DNA of 64,000 nt from WVZH01 sp034430895 (lineage in GTDB: Bacteria; Chloroflexota; Anaerolineae; Anaerolineales; E44-bin32). Made by a program: the position numbers and the translations under genes. The stretch is from contig DAOUDW010000035.1 of the NCBI GenBank assembly GCA_034430895.1, positions 1 through 64,000 of the forward strand. Reading direction: 5' to 3'. This document shows, piece by piece, positions 53,557 through 62,134 of the stretch. The notes below the pieces were generated by a model. The model was not told the DNA's origin. It made no database searches and worked only from the letters and a program-made list of their open reading frames with translations. Position 1 is the stretch's first letter; the number at the start of each line of letters is the position of its first letter.

Positions 53557-54702
53557 ATGAAGCTTCATGAGTATCGATCCAAGCAATTGTTTTCCCAACA
53601 CGGCATACCGATACCGCGCGGGCGAGTGGCCATGACAGCACGAGAAGCAAAGCTCATCGCCCAGGAATTAGGGGGACGCGTGGTTATCAAAGCGCAGGTT
53701 TTAGTCGGTGGTCGTGGAAAAGCCGGAGGGATTCGTCTGGTCGACTCGCCAGAAGAGGCGGAAGAAGTAGCCACGCATGTTCTGGGAATGCAAGTGAAAG
53801 GGCTGCCTGTACGACGCATTTTGGTCGATGAAGCGGCGACTATTAAATCTGAAATCTATCTCAGCGTAACGAATGACCGCAATAAGCAATGCCCGGTGAT
53901 CATTGCCTCCGCTGAAGGCGGCGTCGATATTGAAGAAGTGGCCAGGACAAAACCCGAAAAGATTGTGCGGGTTCATGTCGATCCGCTTCTCGGAATGCGC
54001 CAGTATCAGGCGCGACAGTTGGCAGCGTCGATTGAATTATCGCGAGAATGCTGGCAGGAGTTTGGGAATATCGTCTGGGGTCTTTACCAGACGTTTGTAG
54101 ACACCGATGCGACATTAGCAGAAATCAATCCGTTGGTAATCTCGGAAAACAATCGTCTGCTGGCGATTGATGGCAAGATGATCATCGATGATAACGCCCT
54201 GTTTCGTCGACCTGAACTGGCGGAAATGCGGGATTTGGAGGAGGAAAAGCCGGCGGAACGTGAAGCGCGTCGATTTGGCCTGTCTTTTGTCAAATTGGAT
54301 GGAAACATCGGGTGCATGGTCAATGGTGCCGGTCTGGCGATGGCGACAATGGATGTCATTAAACTGTTTGGTGGAGAACCGGCGAATTTTCTGGATATTG
54401 GCGGTGGGGCAGGCGCGGATAAAGTTGCTGCGGCTTTTAATTTGATCTTGAAAGACGAAGGCGTACGAGCGGTGTTGATCAATATTTTTGGGGGAATCAC
54501 ACGTTGTGATGAAGTGGCGCGCGGCATACTGGCGGCGTTGAAGGAAGTCGAAGGAACATTACCAATGGTCGTTCGATTGGTTGGAACAAACGAAGATCAA
54601 GGTCGCCATATGTTACGGAATGCAAACATGGTCGTCGCCACTTCCCTGGGTGATGCAGCTCAGAAAGCGATTCAATTATCGACGGAGGGGCAATCCACAT
54701 GA
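53557..54702 (+). CDS. sucC: Succinyl-CoA synthetase beta subunit
   Basis: A 381-residue ATP-grasp subunit: MKLHEYRSKQLFSQHGIPIPRG, VIKAQVLVGGRGKAGGI, EINPLVI, and GGAGADKVAAAFNLI near the CoA-ligase domain. With SucD it makes succinate and ATP/GTP from succinyl-CoA in the TCA cycle. AGGAG precedes the ATG. It overlaps sucD by ATGA. Length is close to that of the E. coli subunit. Confidence 0.96.
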   Translation: MKLHEYRSKQLFSQHGIPIPRGRVAMTAREAKLIAQELGGRVVIKAQVLVGGRGKAGGIRLVDSPEEAEEVATHVLGMQVKGLPVRRILVDEAATIKSEIYLSVTNDRNKQCPVIIASAEGGVDIEEVARTKPEKIVRVHVDPLLGMRQYQARQLAASIELSRECWQEFGNIVWGLYQTFVDTDATLAEINPLVISENNRLLAIDGKMIIDDNALFRRPELAEMRDLEEEKPAEREARRFGLSFVKLDGNIGCMVNGAGLAMATMDVIKLFGGEPANFLDIGGGAGADKVAAAFNLILKDEGVRAVLINIFGGITRCDEVARGILAALKEVEGTLPMVVRLVGTNEDQGRHMLRNANMVVATSLGDAAQKAIQLSTEGQST

Positions 54703-55559
54703 GTATTCTCGTCGATGCGAACACAAAACTTCTGGTTCAAGGAATTACAGGCAGGGAGGGGTTTTTCCATACCATTCGAATGGTTGAATATGGATCGAAG
54801 ATCGTGGCCGGTGTGACTCCCGGAAAAGGGGGGGAATGGGTCCACGATGGGAAGATACCCGTTTTCGATACCGTTGAAAGCGCCGTTGAAGCTACCGGTG
54901 CCAATGCCAGTGTGATCTTCGTTCCAGCTCGATTTGCGGTAGATGCGATGCTCGAGGCGGCAGATGCCGGCCTGCCATTGTGTATTTGTATCACAGAAGG
55001 TGTACCAGTTCAGGATATGATGCGAGTGCGTCAGTATTTAGATCAGCATGATGTCCGTCTGGTCGGCCCGAATTGCCCCGGGATACTGACACCCGGAGAG
55101 TGCAAAGCCGGTATCATCCCCGGTCACATCACACAACCCGGGACAATAGGTTTGGTTTCTCGTTCGGGCACACTGACTTACGAAGTTCTGTACGCCCTGA
55201 AGCAAGAAGATATTGGCACTTCGACTTGTGTGGGCATCGGTGGAGATCCAATCAACGGTACCTCCTTTATAGATGTGCTGGGCATGTTTCAAGCCGATCC
55301 ACGCACGGATAAAGTCGTACTGATCGGAGAAATCGGTGGTCAGGATGAAGAGATCGCCGCGGAATATATCAGCAATCACATGACCAAGCCTGTGGTGGCC
55401 TTTATCGCCGGCCAAACTGCGCCTCCGGGAAAGCGGATGGGACATGCTGGGGCGATCGTGGAAGGGGGATCAGGATTAGCGTCTGAAAAGATTCAGGCCT
55501 TGGAATCCGCTGGTGTGATCGTGGCGGATCAACCGGAGGCGATCCCATCCTTGCTGTGA
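54699..55559 (+). CDS. sucD: Succinyl-CoA synthetase alpha subunit
   Basis: A 286-residue subunit: CoA-binding N-terminal domain (KLLVQGITGREGFFHT, VTPGKGG), ICITEGVPVQDM, GPNCPG, RSGTLTYEV, GIGGDPINGTSF, and the phosphorylated histidine in GHAGAIVEGG near 247. Completes the sucCD pair with an ATGA overlap. No promoter before sucC was identified with confidence. Confidence 0.97.
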   Translation: MSILVDANTKLLVQGITGREGFFHTIRMVEYGSKIVAGVTPGKGGEWVHDGKIPVFDTVESAVEATGANASVIFVPARFAVDAMLEAADAGLPLCICITEGVPVQDMMRVRQYLDQHDVRLVGPNCPGILTPGECKAGIIPGHITQPGTIGLVSRSGTLTYEVLYALKQEDIGTSTCVGIGGDPINGTSFIDVLGMFQADPRTDKVVLIGEIGGQDEEIAAEYISNHMTKPVVAFIAGQTAPPGKRMGHAGAIVEGGSGLASEKIQALESAGVIVADQPEAIPSLL

Positions 55560-55613
55560 ACTGGGATCGTAAATCTTTACTGGAATGCGGGAAGTAATGA
55601 ATGAGGTAATGAA

Positions 55614-56594
55614 ATGACGACAAAAAGAGAACGCTTGGAAGCGGCATTTGCAGGCGAGGTAGCAGATCGACCTCCGGTTTCGTTGTGGCGGCATTTTCCG
55701 GTTGACGACCAGAATCCTGAAAAGCTTGCCAACGCTACGGCGTTGTTTCAAACGAATTATGATTTTGACTTTGTAAAAGTCACGCCGGCATCCTCCTTCT
55801 GCTTGAAAGATTGGGGTGTGAAAGACGAGTGGCGAGGCGCAACGGAAGGAACACGGGAATATACGCAGCGAGTCGTTCATTCCCTTGATGACTGGCCGAA
55901 GCTGCCTGTTCTCGACCCCAGGAAAGGTTTCCTTGGAAACCAGCTGCGGTGTTTGGAAATACTCAGAGAGCGCCTGGGAGCTGATGTTCCAATCATCCAG
56001 ACCATTTTTAGCCCGTTGGCACAAGCGAAGAATCTGGCTGGAGTTGAATTCCTGATGGAGAGTGTCCATCGCGGTTCCAAGGAACTCATTGCAGGTCTCG
56101 ATATCATCACCCAGAGCACGTTGGCCTTTGTCGATGAGGTTTTCAAAATGGGAATGGACGGTATTTTCTACGCCATACAACATGCCTCCTATCGGTATAT
56201 CGATGCGGCATCCTATAATCGTTTGGGGAAGACGTACGATCAAAGAATTCTAGAACGGACCGAGAAGGGTTGGTGCAACGTATTGCATTTACACGGCGTT
56301 GCACTCATTTTTGATCTGGCGAAAGAGTATCCTGTTCAGGTAGTGAACTGGCACGACCGCGAGACTTGGCCCGACTTGAAAACGGGAAAATCACACGTTC
56401 GCGGCGCGGTGTGTGGTGGTGTACGCCGCAGTTCGATGGGATACAAAGACTCTGAAGCGATTGCGGAGGAGGCGAGGGAAGCGCTTTCCGCCACAGACGG
56501 CCGCGGTATGGTTTTAGGAACTGGATGTGTTGTACCCATCATTGCCTCGCATGGGAATATTCAAACCGTTCGAAATGCAGTAGATTGCGTGTAG
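55614..56594 (+). CDS. Uroporphyrinogen decarboxylase (URO-D) family protein, substrate unknown
   Basis: A 326-residue TIM-barrel protein of the URO-D superfamily: RLEAAFAGEVADRPPVSLWRHFP at the start, TIFSPLAQAKNLAG, GMDGIFYAIQHASY, LHLHGVALIFDLAKEYPVQVVNWHDR and GTGCVVP near the end. The first block differs from the RQAGRY motif of HemE, so it is not the heme enzyme; relatives include MtaA/CmuA-type corrinoid methyltransferases. The LHLHG block has His where those have Cys. No corrinoid protein gene is nearby. Function is unassigned. Confidence 0.82.
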   Translation: MTTKRERLEAAFAGEVADRPPVSLWRHFPVDDQNPEKLANATALFQTNYDFDFVKVTPASSFCLKDWGVKDEWRGATEGTREYTQRVVHSLDDWPKLPVLDPRKGFLGNQLRCLEILRERLGADVPIIQTIFSPLAQAKNLAGVEFLMESVHRGSKELIAGLDIITQSTLAFVDEVFKMGMDGIFYAIQHASYRYIDAASYNRLGKTYDQRILERTEKGWCNVLHLHGVALIFDLAKEYPVQVVNWHDRETWPDLKTGKSHVRGAVCGGVRRSSMGYKDSEAIAEEAREALSATDGRGMVLGTGCVVPIIASHGNIQTVRNAVDCV

Positions 56595-56604
56595 CCACAT
56601 TATT

Positions 56605-57168
56605 ATGAGTGGTATTCGAGTAATTGCCGGCACGGCAAAAGGACGACAACTATTAAGGGTTCCGGATAAAGGGGTTCGTCCGATTGGCGATCGGGTTAAA
56701 GAAGCGTTGTTTAACATCATTGGTATAGAGATCATCGGCAGTAAATTTCTGGATTTGTTCGCCGGAACTGGAAGTGTGGGGATCGAGGCGATTAGCAGGG
56801 GAGCCGAACAGGTTTTTTTCGTGGACAATAACCGTCGTTCGGTTGAGACCATTCATAAAAATCTCGATTTAACAAAATTAGGATCCAAAGCGACTGTCAT
56901 TCACACCGATGCGATGGCGCTTGTCTCTCGGCCTCAGGAGATATCATTCGATTACGTGTATGTTGCTCCGCCTCAGTACATGGGGCTCTGGTCAGAAGCG
57001 TTGCGTGGAATTGACAGCAATCCGGGTTTACTCAACCCAGATGCCTGGGTCATCGCACAAATCCATCCGCGGGAAGCGGAAAACGTGAGTATACAAAATC
57101 TTACCGAATTCGAACGGCGTAAGTATGGGAATACCCTGCTGATATTTTATGTTTACGAAAACGACTGA
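56605..57168 (+). CDS. rsmD: RsmD-like 16S rRNA (guanine(966)-N2)-methyltransferase
   Basis: A 187-residue SAM enzyme: start IRVIAGTAKGRQL, RPIGDRVKEALFNII, SAM loop LDLFAGTGSVGIEAISRGA, VDNNRRS, then the motif IV position reads VYVAPPQYMGLW where most RsmD have DPPY. The Asp-to-Ala change may be a lineage variant or may affect activity. It starts 10 bp after the URO-D gene. A small hairpin with TTTTC overlaps its stop codon. Confidence 0.85.
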   Translation: MSGIRVIAGTAKGRQLLRVPDKGVRPIGDRVKEALFNIIGIEIIGSKFLDLFAGTGSVGIEAISRGAEQVFFVDNNRRSVETIHKNLDLTKLGSKATVIHTDAMALVSRPQEISFDYVYVAPPQYMGLWSEALRGIDSNPGLLNPDAWVIAQIHPREAENVSIQNLTEFERRKYGNTLLIFYVYEND

Positions 57169-57186
57169 AGACTTGTGTCTTCTTTT
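57167..57186 (+). terminator. Small hairpin terminator at end of rsmD
   Basis: 6-bp stem GAAGAC/GTCTTC (57167-57172, 57177-57182) with 4-base loop, followed by TTTTC. The stem includes the stop codon. Short, so only moderate support. Confidence 0.4.
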
Positions 57187-57224
57187 CGTTTCCGGGTTGG
57201 TTCAATGTGTTCGTGGGGTAAAAG

Positions 57225-57728
57225 TCAAGGAAGTAGATTTATGGTCAAATTCCCCGTATTATCATAATGATAGAGGGCGGAGAACGGTACGCCTTTTTGA
57301 TAGCTATCGAGTGCGCTAGGAATGATGGTTGGCAGATCTTCCACCAAATCGAATTCATCAATTGATTTTACCGGAACCCAGAGTGGTTCGCCTTCTTCAC
57401 TGGATCGTATATCTCCCGTCGGGCAATTTCCAACAAAGATATAGAGACCGATCCCGATTTCATCCTGGGTATCGATCATTACCACACCGCATAATCGTAA
57501 ATCTGAGGGCTTCAAGCCTGTTTCTTCAAAAATTTCTCGTTTGGCAGAACTCAGTGGGTCTTCGCCACGCTGGATGTGCCCGCCAATGCCGTTTAGCAGA
57601 CCACTCCAGGCGCCTCGTCCGGAGGCGATGCGGAGAAGTAACAATTCGTTATTTCGTAGAAGGAAACATAATGTTCGCGGGATGATTGCAAAACAGTTGG
57701 GCTGGAGGTCCTGATCAGAAAGCGGCAT
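57225..57728 (-). CDS. Nudix hydrolase
   Basis: A 167-residue Nudix-fold protein with the Nudix box complete: GGHIQRGEDPLSSAKREIFEETGL (read here as G-x5-E-x7-RE-x2-EE-x-G), near residues 50-72. It opens with a strand FAIIPRTLCFLLRNNELLL. Substrate may be a nucleotide such as 8-oxo-dGTP; not determinable. ATG 57728 lies about 38 bp from a 14-bp palindrome. Alone on the minus strand. Confidence 0.9.
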   Translation of the reverse strand: MPLSDQDLQPNCFAIIPRTLCFLLRNNELLLLRIASGRGAWSGLLNGIGGHIQRGEDPLSSAKREIFEETGLKPSDLRLCGVVMIDTQDEIGIGLYIFVGNCPTGDIRSSEEGEPLWVPVKSIDEFDLVEDLPTIIPSALDSYQKGVPFSALYHYDNTGNLTINLLP

Positions 57729-57765
57729 GATATAGGCCTTTATTTAGTTAACAATTGTGAAGGAT

Positions 57766-57779
57766 GTTGTTTAAACAAC
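57766..57779. promoter_or_regulatory. Palindrome upstream of the Nudix gene, possible operator
   Basis: Perfect palindrome GTTGTTTAAACAAC at 57766-57779, with an 8-base palindrome ACAATTGT nearby (57751-57758). Its place between the Nudix start and the SPFH-pair promoter suggests a protein-binding site, but no regulator is identified. Confidence 0.25.
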
Positions 57780-57904
57780 CACGATTTGTTATGTTTTATC
57801 CCATGCGAAATAGATCAAGTAACGCCTGTGTAGATTATACTCGTACTATACGCCTATCGAGGTATTATGTTAAGCGGTGCTGATGTGCGGTAGGATGTTA
57901 TTGG

Positions 57905-57933
57905 TTGCTGCTTGAATTGTGACAAGCTATAAT
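57905..57933 (+). promoter_or_regulatory. Sigma70-type promoter for the helical/SPFH gene pair
   Basis: TTGCTG (57905-57910), 17-base spacer, TATAAT (57928-57933), 45 bp before the ATG at 57979, which follows AAGGAGTG. Confidence 0.65.
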
Positions 57934-57978
57934 CAGGTAAAATCGGAAGGAATGGATATCAACCATAAGGAGTGAATC

Positions 57979-58515
57979 ATGGGTGATCCGCTGGAGAAAG
58001 CCACGGAAGGGAAGGATTTAATCGGTAAAATCCAAAACAAACTTGCAGGCTTTTTCGGATATTACGATCGTGAACGCCGGCGTGATGCCGATAAAATGCT
58101 TCGTGAGACGGTCGCTGAGCGTTATGAGGAACAATGGAGTCGAATCTCAGAATTGCAGAAGCAGCTGGTATCTGAAGGAAAGCTGGAGTATGTCGATGAC
58201 ATTGAGTCCGCATCCGTCAAACTGCGTGGATTTATCGACCGTATCAAAGGAGCAGCGTACGGGTATGCGGGACTTTTCGACGCCGTTCGGATCAACCAGG
58301 ATGAATTGGATAGACTCTATGAATTCGATCTTGCTCTGTTGGATGGTGTGAGTGAGGTGTCTGTTGCCATCGATGGTCTTGCATCAGCAATGGGCACTGA
58401 AGAACTTCCGGGATCAATCAGCAACTTGGTTGGCGTCTGTCAACAAGCAATCGCTGCCTATGACCGGCGCGATGAGGTCATTCTCGCAAACAATGAACTT
58501 GGCGATCTTGAATAA
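57979..58515 (+). CDS. Helical hypothetical protein paired with SPFH protein
   Basis: A 178-residue protein, nearly all helical and acidic, with long coiled-coil-prone stretches (YYDRERRRDADKMLRETV, ERYEEQWSRISELQKQLV). I do not recognise a family. It is 15 bp upstream of the SPFH gene and shares its promoter. SPFH proteins often have small helical partners that scaffold membrane or ring assemblies; that is the best inference for it. Confidence 0.72.
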   Translation: MGDPLEKATEGKDLIGKIQNKLAGFFGYYDRERRRDADKMLRETVAERYEEQWSRISELQKQLVSEGKLEYVDDIESASVKLRGFIDRIKGAAYGYAGLFDAVRINQDELDRLYEFDLALLDGVSEVSVAIDGLASAMGTEELPGSISNLVGVCQQAIAAYDRRDEVILANNELGDLE

Positions 58516-58530
58516 ATAAGGAGAAAAAAC

Positions 58531-59565
58531 ATGGCTCGTATATTTGATGTTGTTGAGCATCCGGATGAAATGCGTGATGAAATCGTGCATCGGATTCCGG
58601 AGAGTGGGGCGGGTGATTTCCGCATGGGCAGTCAAGTCATCGTGCGCGAAGCACAGACTGCTATATTTTTTAGAGACGGAAAGGCATTGGATTCGTTCAG
58701 TGCTGGGCGTCATACGATCAGCACTGCGAACATTCCCCTGTTGATCGATCTGCTGGGAACGGCATTTAAAGGGCGTTCACCATTCACTGCAGAAGTATAT
58801 TTCGTATCGATGCGTGAATTTGCAGATGAAAAGTGGGGTACCCCTCAGCCGATTTTGGTGCGGAACCCTGGCATGGCCTTAGGCGTGGCGTTGCTGCAGG
58901 GTTATGGAACTTACAGTTTTCAAGTCCATGATGCACAGCAATTCGTCACACAACTTGTGGGTGCCGCAGGCGCATATTCAACAAAGGAAATTCAAGGGCG
59001 CTTACGATCCATGCTGTTGTCCAAACTGCAGGATCTACTTGGTGAAACGACGTCTGCAAAGACTGTTCCCGAGTTGATCGGATTGGTGGAGGAACTTGGA
59101 GCCGGTGTGCGCGCCAAGGCACAAGATGATTTCAAGGCACTGGGGATGACGCTGAAGTCATTTTATATTGAAAGTCTGAAACCTTCCGATAAGTCGGCGG
59201 AAGAGCTGCGTGACATGGGCATGCTGGATATAGCTACATACACACAACTTCAAGCTGCGGATGCTATGCGGGATGCCGCGCAGAATCCCTCCGGTGGTGC
59301 CGGTCTGACCGCCGGAATCGGAGCTGGCATGGGTATCGGTGAAGCCCTATCAGATGCGATTAAGGGACGGGGAGCCGGTGCACAACAAGGCGGCGGAGCG
59401 GCGAGTGTGCCTGATGTAATGACCCCCTCTGAAGCAGCTGCGTATTTGAAGGTGGCTGAAGAGGATGTCATCGCCGCTATTGAAGCTGGTGATCTGAAGG
59501 CCAAGAAGATTGGCAAGGCATATCGCATCAGCAAGGAATCTTTGGATGGTTTTTTGAGCGAGTGA
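58531..59565 (+). CDS. SPFH/Band 7-like protein with C-terminal excisionase-type HTH
   Basis: A 344-residue protein. The N-terminal and middle part (about 20-270) has the SPFH/virion-core-like pattern of Bacillus YdjI relatives (SGAGDFRMGSQVIVREAQTAIFFRDGK, FSAGRHTISTANIPLL, KTVPELIGLVEELGAGVR). A Gly/Ala-rich low-complexity linker follows (about 250-290). The last 50 residues are an HTH_17-type excisionase-like helix-turn-helix (MTPSEAAAYLKVAEEDVIAAIE, KKIGKAYRISKESLDGFL). This combination is unusual. AGGAG precedes the ATG. A perfect palindromic terminator follows. Confidence 0.83.
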   Translation: MARIFDVVEHPDEMRDEIVHRIPESGAGDFRMGSQVIVREAQTAIFFRDGKALDSFSAGRHTISTANIPLLIDLLGTAFKGRSPFTAEVYFVSMREFADEKWGTPQPILVRNPGMALGVALLQGYGTYSFQVHDAQQFVTQLVGAAGAYSTKEIQGRLRSMLLSKLQDLLGETTSAKTVPELIGLVEELGAGVRAKAQDDFKALGMTLKSFYIESLKPSDKSAEELRDMGMLDIATYTQLQAADAMRDAAQNPSGGAGLTAGIGAGMGIGEALSDAIKGRGAGAQQGGGAASVPDVMTPSEAAAYLKVAEEDVIAAIEAGDLKAKKIGKAYRISKESLDGFLSE

Positions 59566-59587
59566 ATTGCTCCGTCAGGTGGATTAA

Positions 59588-59615
59588 AAAGCGCCGGACT
59601 GCAGTCCGGCGCTTT
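59588..59615 (+). terminator. Palindromic bidirectional terminator
   Basis: A perfect 28-base palindrome centred on CTGCAG between the convergent SPFH gene and fabF, with A runs before and T runs after the GC-rich stem. Likely ends both transcripts. Confidence 0.85.
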
Positions 59616-59640
59616 GATTTACGATTTTTCTGTCAATCCT

Positions 59641-60900
59641 TCATTCGAGCCTGCGAAGCACAATACACGCGTTTTGTCCTCCCAGACCGAACGAGTTCGA
59701 CATAGCATATTCGAGGTCTAAATCCCGCATTCCATCCGTAACGTAATCCAGATCGAGTTCGGGATCAGGATACTCGTAATTAATGGTCCCGTGGATTTTT
59801 CCGCGGTCGATGCTGAGTGCGCAGACAACGGCTTCTACGGCACCAGAACCTCCCATTGCATGTCCGATCATCGATTTGGTCGACGAGATCGGAATTTCGT
59901 AGGCATACTCCCCGAATAGTTTCTTGATTGCCATGGTCTCCATAACATCGTTTGCCAGTGTCGAGGTGCCATGGGCGTTAATATAGTCGATCTGCTCTGG
60001 TCGGATGCCTGCATCTTTGATTGCCCATTCCATGGTGCGCGTGGCGCCGGCTGCAGTGGGATCAGGTGCTGCGACATGGTAGGCATCGTTGGAGCACGCA
60101 TATCCTGCCAATTCGGCGTAGATTTTCGCCTTACGTTGTTGTGCGTGTTCCAGACTCTCGAGAACGAGAAATGCGGCGCCTTCAGAGAACACAAAACCTT
60201 CACGCTTTGCGTCGAACGGTCGGGAGGCACGTTCCGGCTCGTCATTAAAGCTTGTGGGTATCGCCCGCATTTTTGCGAAACCAGCAAGAGTGTAACGCTC
60301 AATCATGCCTTCTGCAGCGCCCGCGATAATGACATCTGCCTTTCCATGGCGAATGGCGTGGGCGGCTTCTCCGACCGATTGAGTCCCACTCGCACAAGCT
60401 GCGGTGTAGGTGCAGTTGGGACCATAAGCACCATAATGCACTGTAACATGGAAGGTAGGCATATTCGGTAATGCAGCTGGGATAACAAATGGATTAACGC
60501 GTTTCCATCCCTTGGTTCGCATTTTCTGAAGCCCCTCATCTGCCTGATCCAATCCGCCAATCGCGGTACCGAAATAGACTCCCACTCGTTCAGGATCTTC
60601 CAGCGGAATGGGTAATTTTGAGTCGGCGACTGCTTTTTGTGCCGCAACCATGGCATACTTCGAAACACGGGACATACGTCGAGCATCTTTTACCGGAATG
60701 AATTCACTAGTATCGAAATCACGCACAATGCCGGCGATTTGGCAGGGTAGATCGGATACATCGATCGTATCGATTCGAGTGATCCCGGATTTACCTTCGA
60801 GTAAAGCTTGCCAGAATTGATCAACATCCAAGCCAAGGCTCGTTACTACGCCTAGACCGGTGATTACCACGCGTCGTCGTTGTTGGGTTTCAGCGCTCAT
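59641..60900 (-). CDS. fabF: 3-oxoacyl-ACP synthase II
   Basis: A 419-residue condensing enzyme: RVVITGLGVVTSLG, nucleophile C169 (TAACASGTQ), His residues in NAHGTSTLAND and SMIGHAMGG, and SNSFGLGGQN at the end. It elongates acyl-ACP with malonyl-ACP in fatty acid synthesis. The C-terminal GLGG loop and DYINAHGTST are typical of FabF rather than FabB. Its ATG overlaps the plsX stop by four bases, so plsX and fabF are one operon; acpP is apart at 45.9 kb. Confidence 0.95.
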   Translation of the reverse strand: MSAETQQRRRVVITGLGVVTSLGLDVDQFWQALLEGKSGITRIDTIDVSDLPCQIAGIVRDFDTSEFIPVKDARRMSRVSKYAMVAAQKAVADSKLPIPLEDPERVGVYFGTAIGGLDQADEGLQKMRTKGWKRVNPFVIPAALPNMPTFHVTVHYGAYGPNCTYTAACASGTQSVGEAAHAIRHGKADVIIAGAAEGMIERYTLAGFAKMRAIPTSFNDEPERASRPFDAKREGFVFSEGAAFLVLESLEHAQQRKAKIYAELAGYACSNDAYHVAAPDPTAAGATRTMEWAIKDAGIRPEQIDYINAHGTSTLANDVMETMAIKKLFGEYAYEIPISSTKSMIGHAMGGSGAVEAVVCALSIDRGKIHGTINYEYPDPELDLDYVTDGMRDLDLEYAMSNSFGLGGQNACIVLRRLE

Positions 60901-61916
60901 TCTGTCTCCTTGCTTCGGCCAGCATCTAATCGAGATTTTATCGCCTCACGAACTGCTGCTAGAACGTCGTTTTCAACGGCTTGTCTGGCCATACGGATTG
61001 CGTTAAACATCGCCCGCTTACAAGAACGTCCATGACCGATGAATACCAGTGCGTCTACTCCGAGTAAAAGTGCAGCGCCATACTCTGCTGGATCGAGCTT
61101 CTTGCCAACGCGACTGAAGGCTGGTTTTGCTAAAAGTCCTCCAATGGATGAGATCGGGGAGGCTTTGATCTCGGTGCGGATGGTGCTGGTAAGGAAACTT
61201 GCCACGGCTTCACTGGTCTTGATAAACACATTACCGGCAAATCCATCGGTTATGACAACGTCAGCTTCCCCTCGATAAACCTCTTTGGGTTCAACGTTGC
61301 CGATGAAATTTAAGTCTGAAGCTTCAAGCATCGGGTAAGTCTCTTTGATGAGTGTGTTGCCTTTACCGGGTTCTTCGCCGTTTGAGAGCAGTGCTATGCG
61401 AGGTTTCTTGATTCCAAATACCTTCTCGGCATAGACTACGCCCATGATGGCGAATTGGTACAGATATTCAGGTCTGCAATCAGCGTTCGCTCCAATGTCA
61501 AGTACGACGGCGACACCGTCATGGACGGGAATGCTTCCTGTCACGGCAGGTCGTTTAACCCCACGTATTCTACCTATGCGGAACAGTGCGTTGGCCATTG
61601 CGCCTCCGGTGTTGCCGGCCGTGACGAATGCATCTGCCTCACCGGTTTTTAACAAGTCCATTCCTATGGCCATGGAATTTGTAGATTTTCCGCGTGCCGC
61701 CCTCGCAGGTTTATCGTTCATTTCAAGGACTTCTGGCGCATGGATTATCTCGACTAACTTCTTGGGTATATTTCTAGAATCGAGGATGGGCTGGAGAAGT
61801 TCCTTCTTGCCGACTAAAAGTATAGGATCGGACCAATAATCTGCGGCTTGTATCACTGCATCAATCTCTGGTTGAGGGTAGTTATCGCTCCCCATAGCAT
61901 CAACTACGATTCGCAT
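60897..61916 (-). CDS. plsX: Phosphate acyltransferase PlsX
   Basis: A 339-residue enzyme making acyl-phosphate from acyl-ACP, the first step toward phosphatidic acid by PlsX/PlsY. Motifs: MRIVVDAMGSDNYP, TAGNTGGAMA, VLDIGANADCRP, SNGEEPGKGN, and DVVITDGFAGN. I start at ATG 61916, eight bases after GGAGG; a GTG at 61925 is too close. It overlaps fabF by four bases. The divergent tRNA promoter lies directly upstream. Confidence 0.95.
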   Translation of the reverse strand: MRIVVDAMGSDNYPQPEIDAVIQAADYWSDPILLVGKKELLQPILDSRNIPKKLVEIIHAPEVLEMNDKPARAARGKSTNSMAIGMDLLKTGEADAFVTAGNTGGAMANALFRIGRIRGVKRPAVTGSIPVHDGVAVVLDIGANADCRPEYLYQFAIMGVVYAEKVFGIKKPRIALLSNGEEPGKGNTLIKETYPMLEASDLNFIGNVEPKEVYRGEADVVITDGFAGNVFIKTSEAVASFLTSTIRTEIKASPISSIGGLLAKPAFSRVGKKLDPAEYGAALLLGVDALVFIGHGRSCKRAMFNAIRMARQAVENDVLAAVREAIKSRLDAGRSKETE

Positions 61917-61962
61917 TGCATACACCTCCAGACTTCATTCGAAGGATCATTCTGTTCAAATG

Positions 61963-61990
61963 TTGACAATCGTCGTGCCTGGGCTATAAT
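61963..61990 (+). promoter_or_regulatory. Sigma70 consensus promoter for tRNA-Leu
   Basis: TTGACA (61963-61968), 16-base spacer, TATAAT (61985-61990), ending 28 bp before the tRNA. Both hexamers are perfect consensus, as expected for a stable RNA gene. Confidence 0.85.
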
Positions 61991-62018
61991 ACCGCAGAAT
62001 CAGAAAAACATAGATCAA

Positions 62019-62100
62019 GCGCTGGTGCTGGAACTGGCAGACAGGCATGGTTGAGGGCCATGTGCCGAAAGGCGTGCGGGTTCGACCCCCGCCCAGCGCA
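62019..62100 (+). tRNA. tRNA-Leu (anticodon GAG)
   Basis: An 82-base tRNA: acceptor GCGCTGG (62019-62025) pairs with CCAGCGC (62093-62099), discriminator A62100. The anticodon stem CATGG/CCATG encloses loop TTGAGGG, giving GAG. A variable arm of class II length (about 12-14 bases, CCGAAAGG) and T arm GCGGG/TTCGACC/CCCGC follow. CCA is not encoded. It reads CUC/CUU leucine codons. A strong promoter and a small terminator flank it. Confidence 0.95.
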
Positions 62101-62108
62101 CTGATAGG

Positions 62109-62130
62109 AGGGATGCGGAGCATCCCTTTC
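62109..62130 (+). terminator. Terminator after tRNA-Leu
   Basis: 8-bp stem AGGGATGC/GCATCCCT (62109-62116, 62120-62127) with 3-base loop, then TTC. It begins 8 bp after the tRNA and overlaps no gene. Confidence 0.7.
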
Positions 62131-62134
62131 TCTG

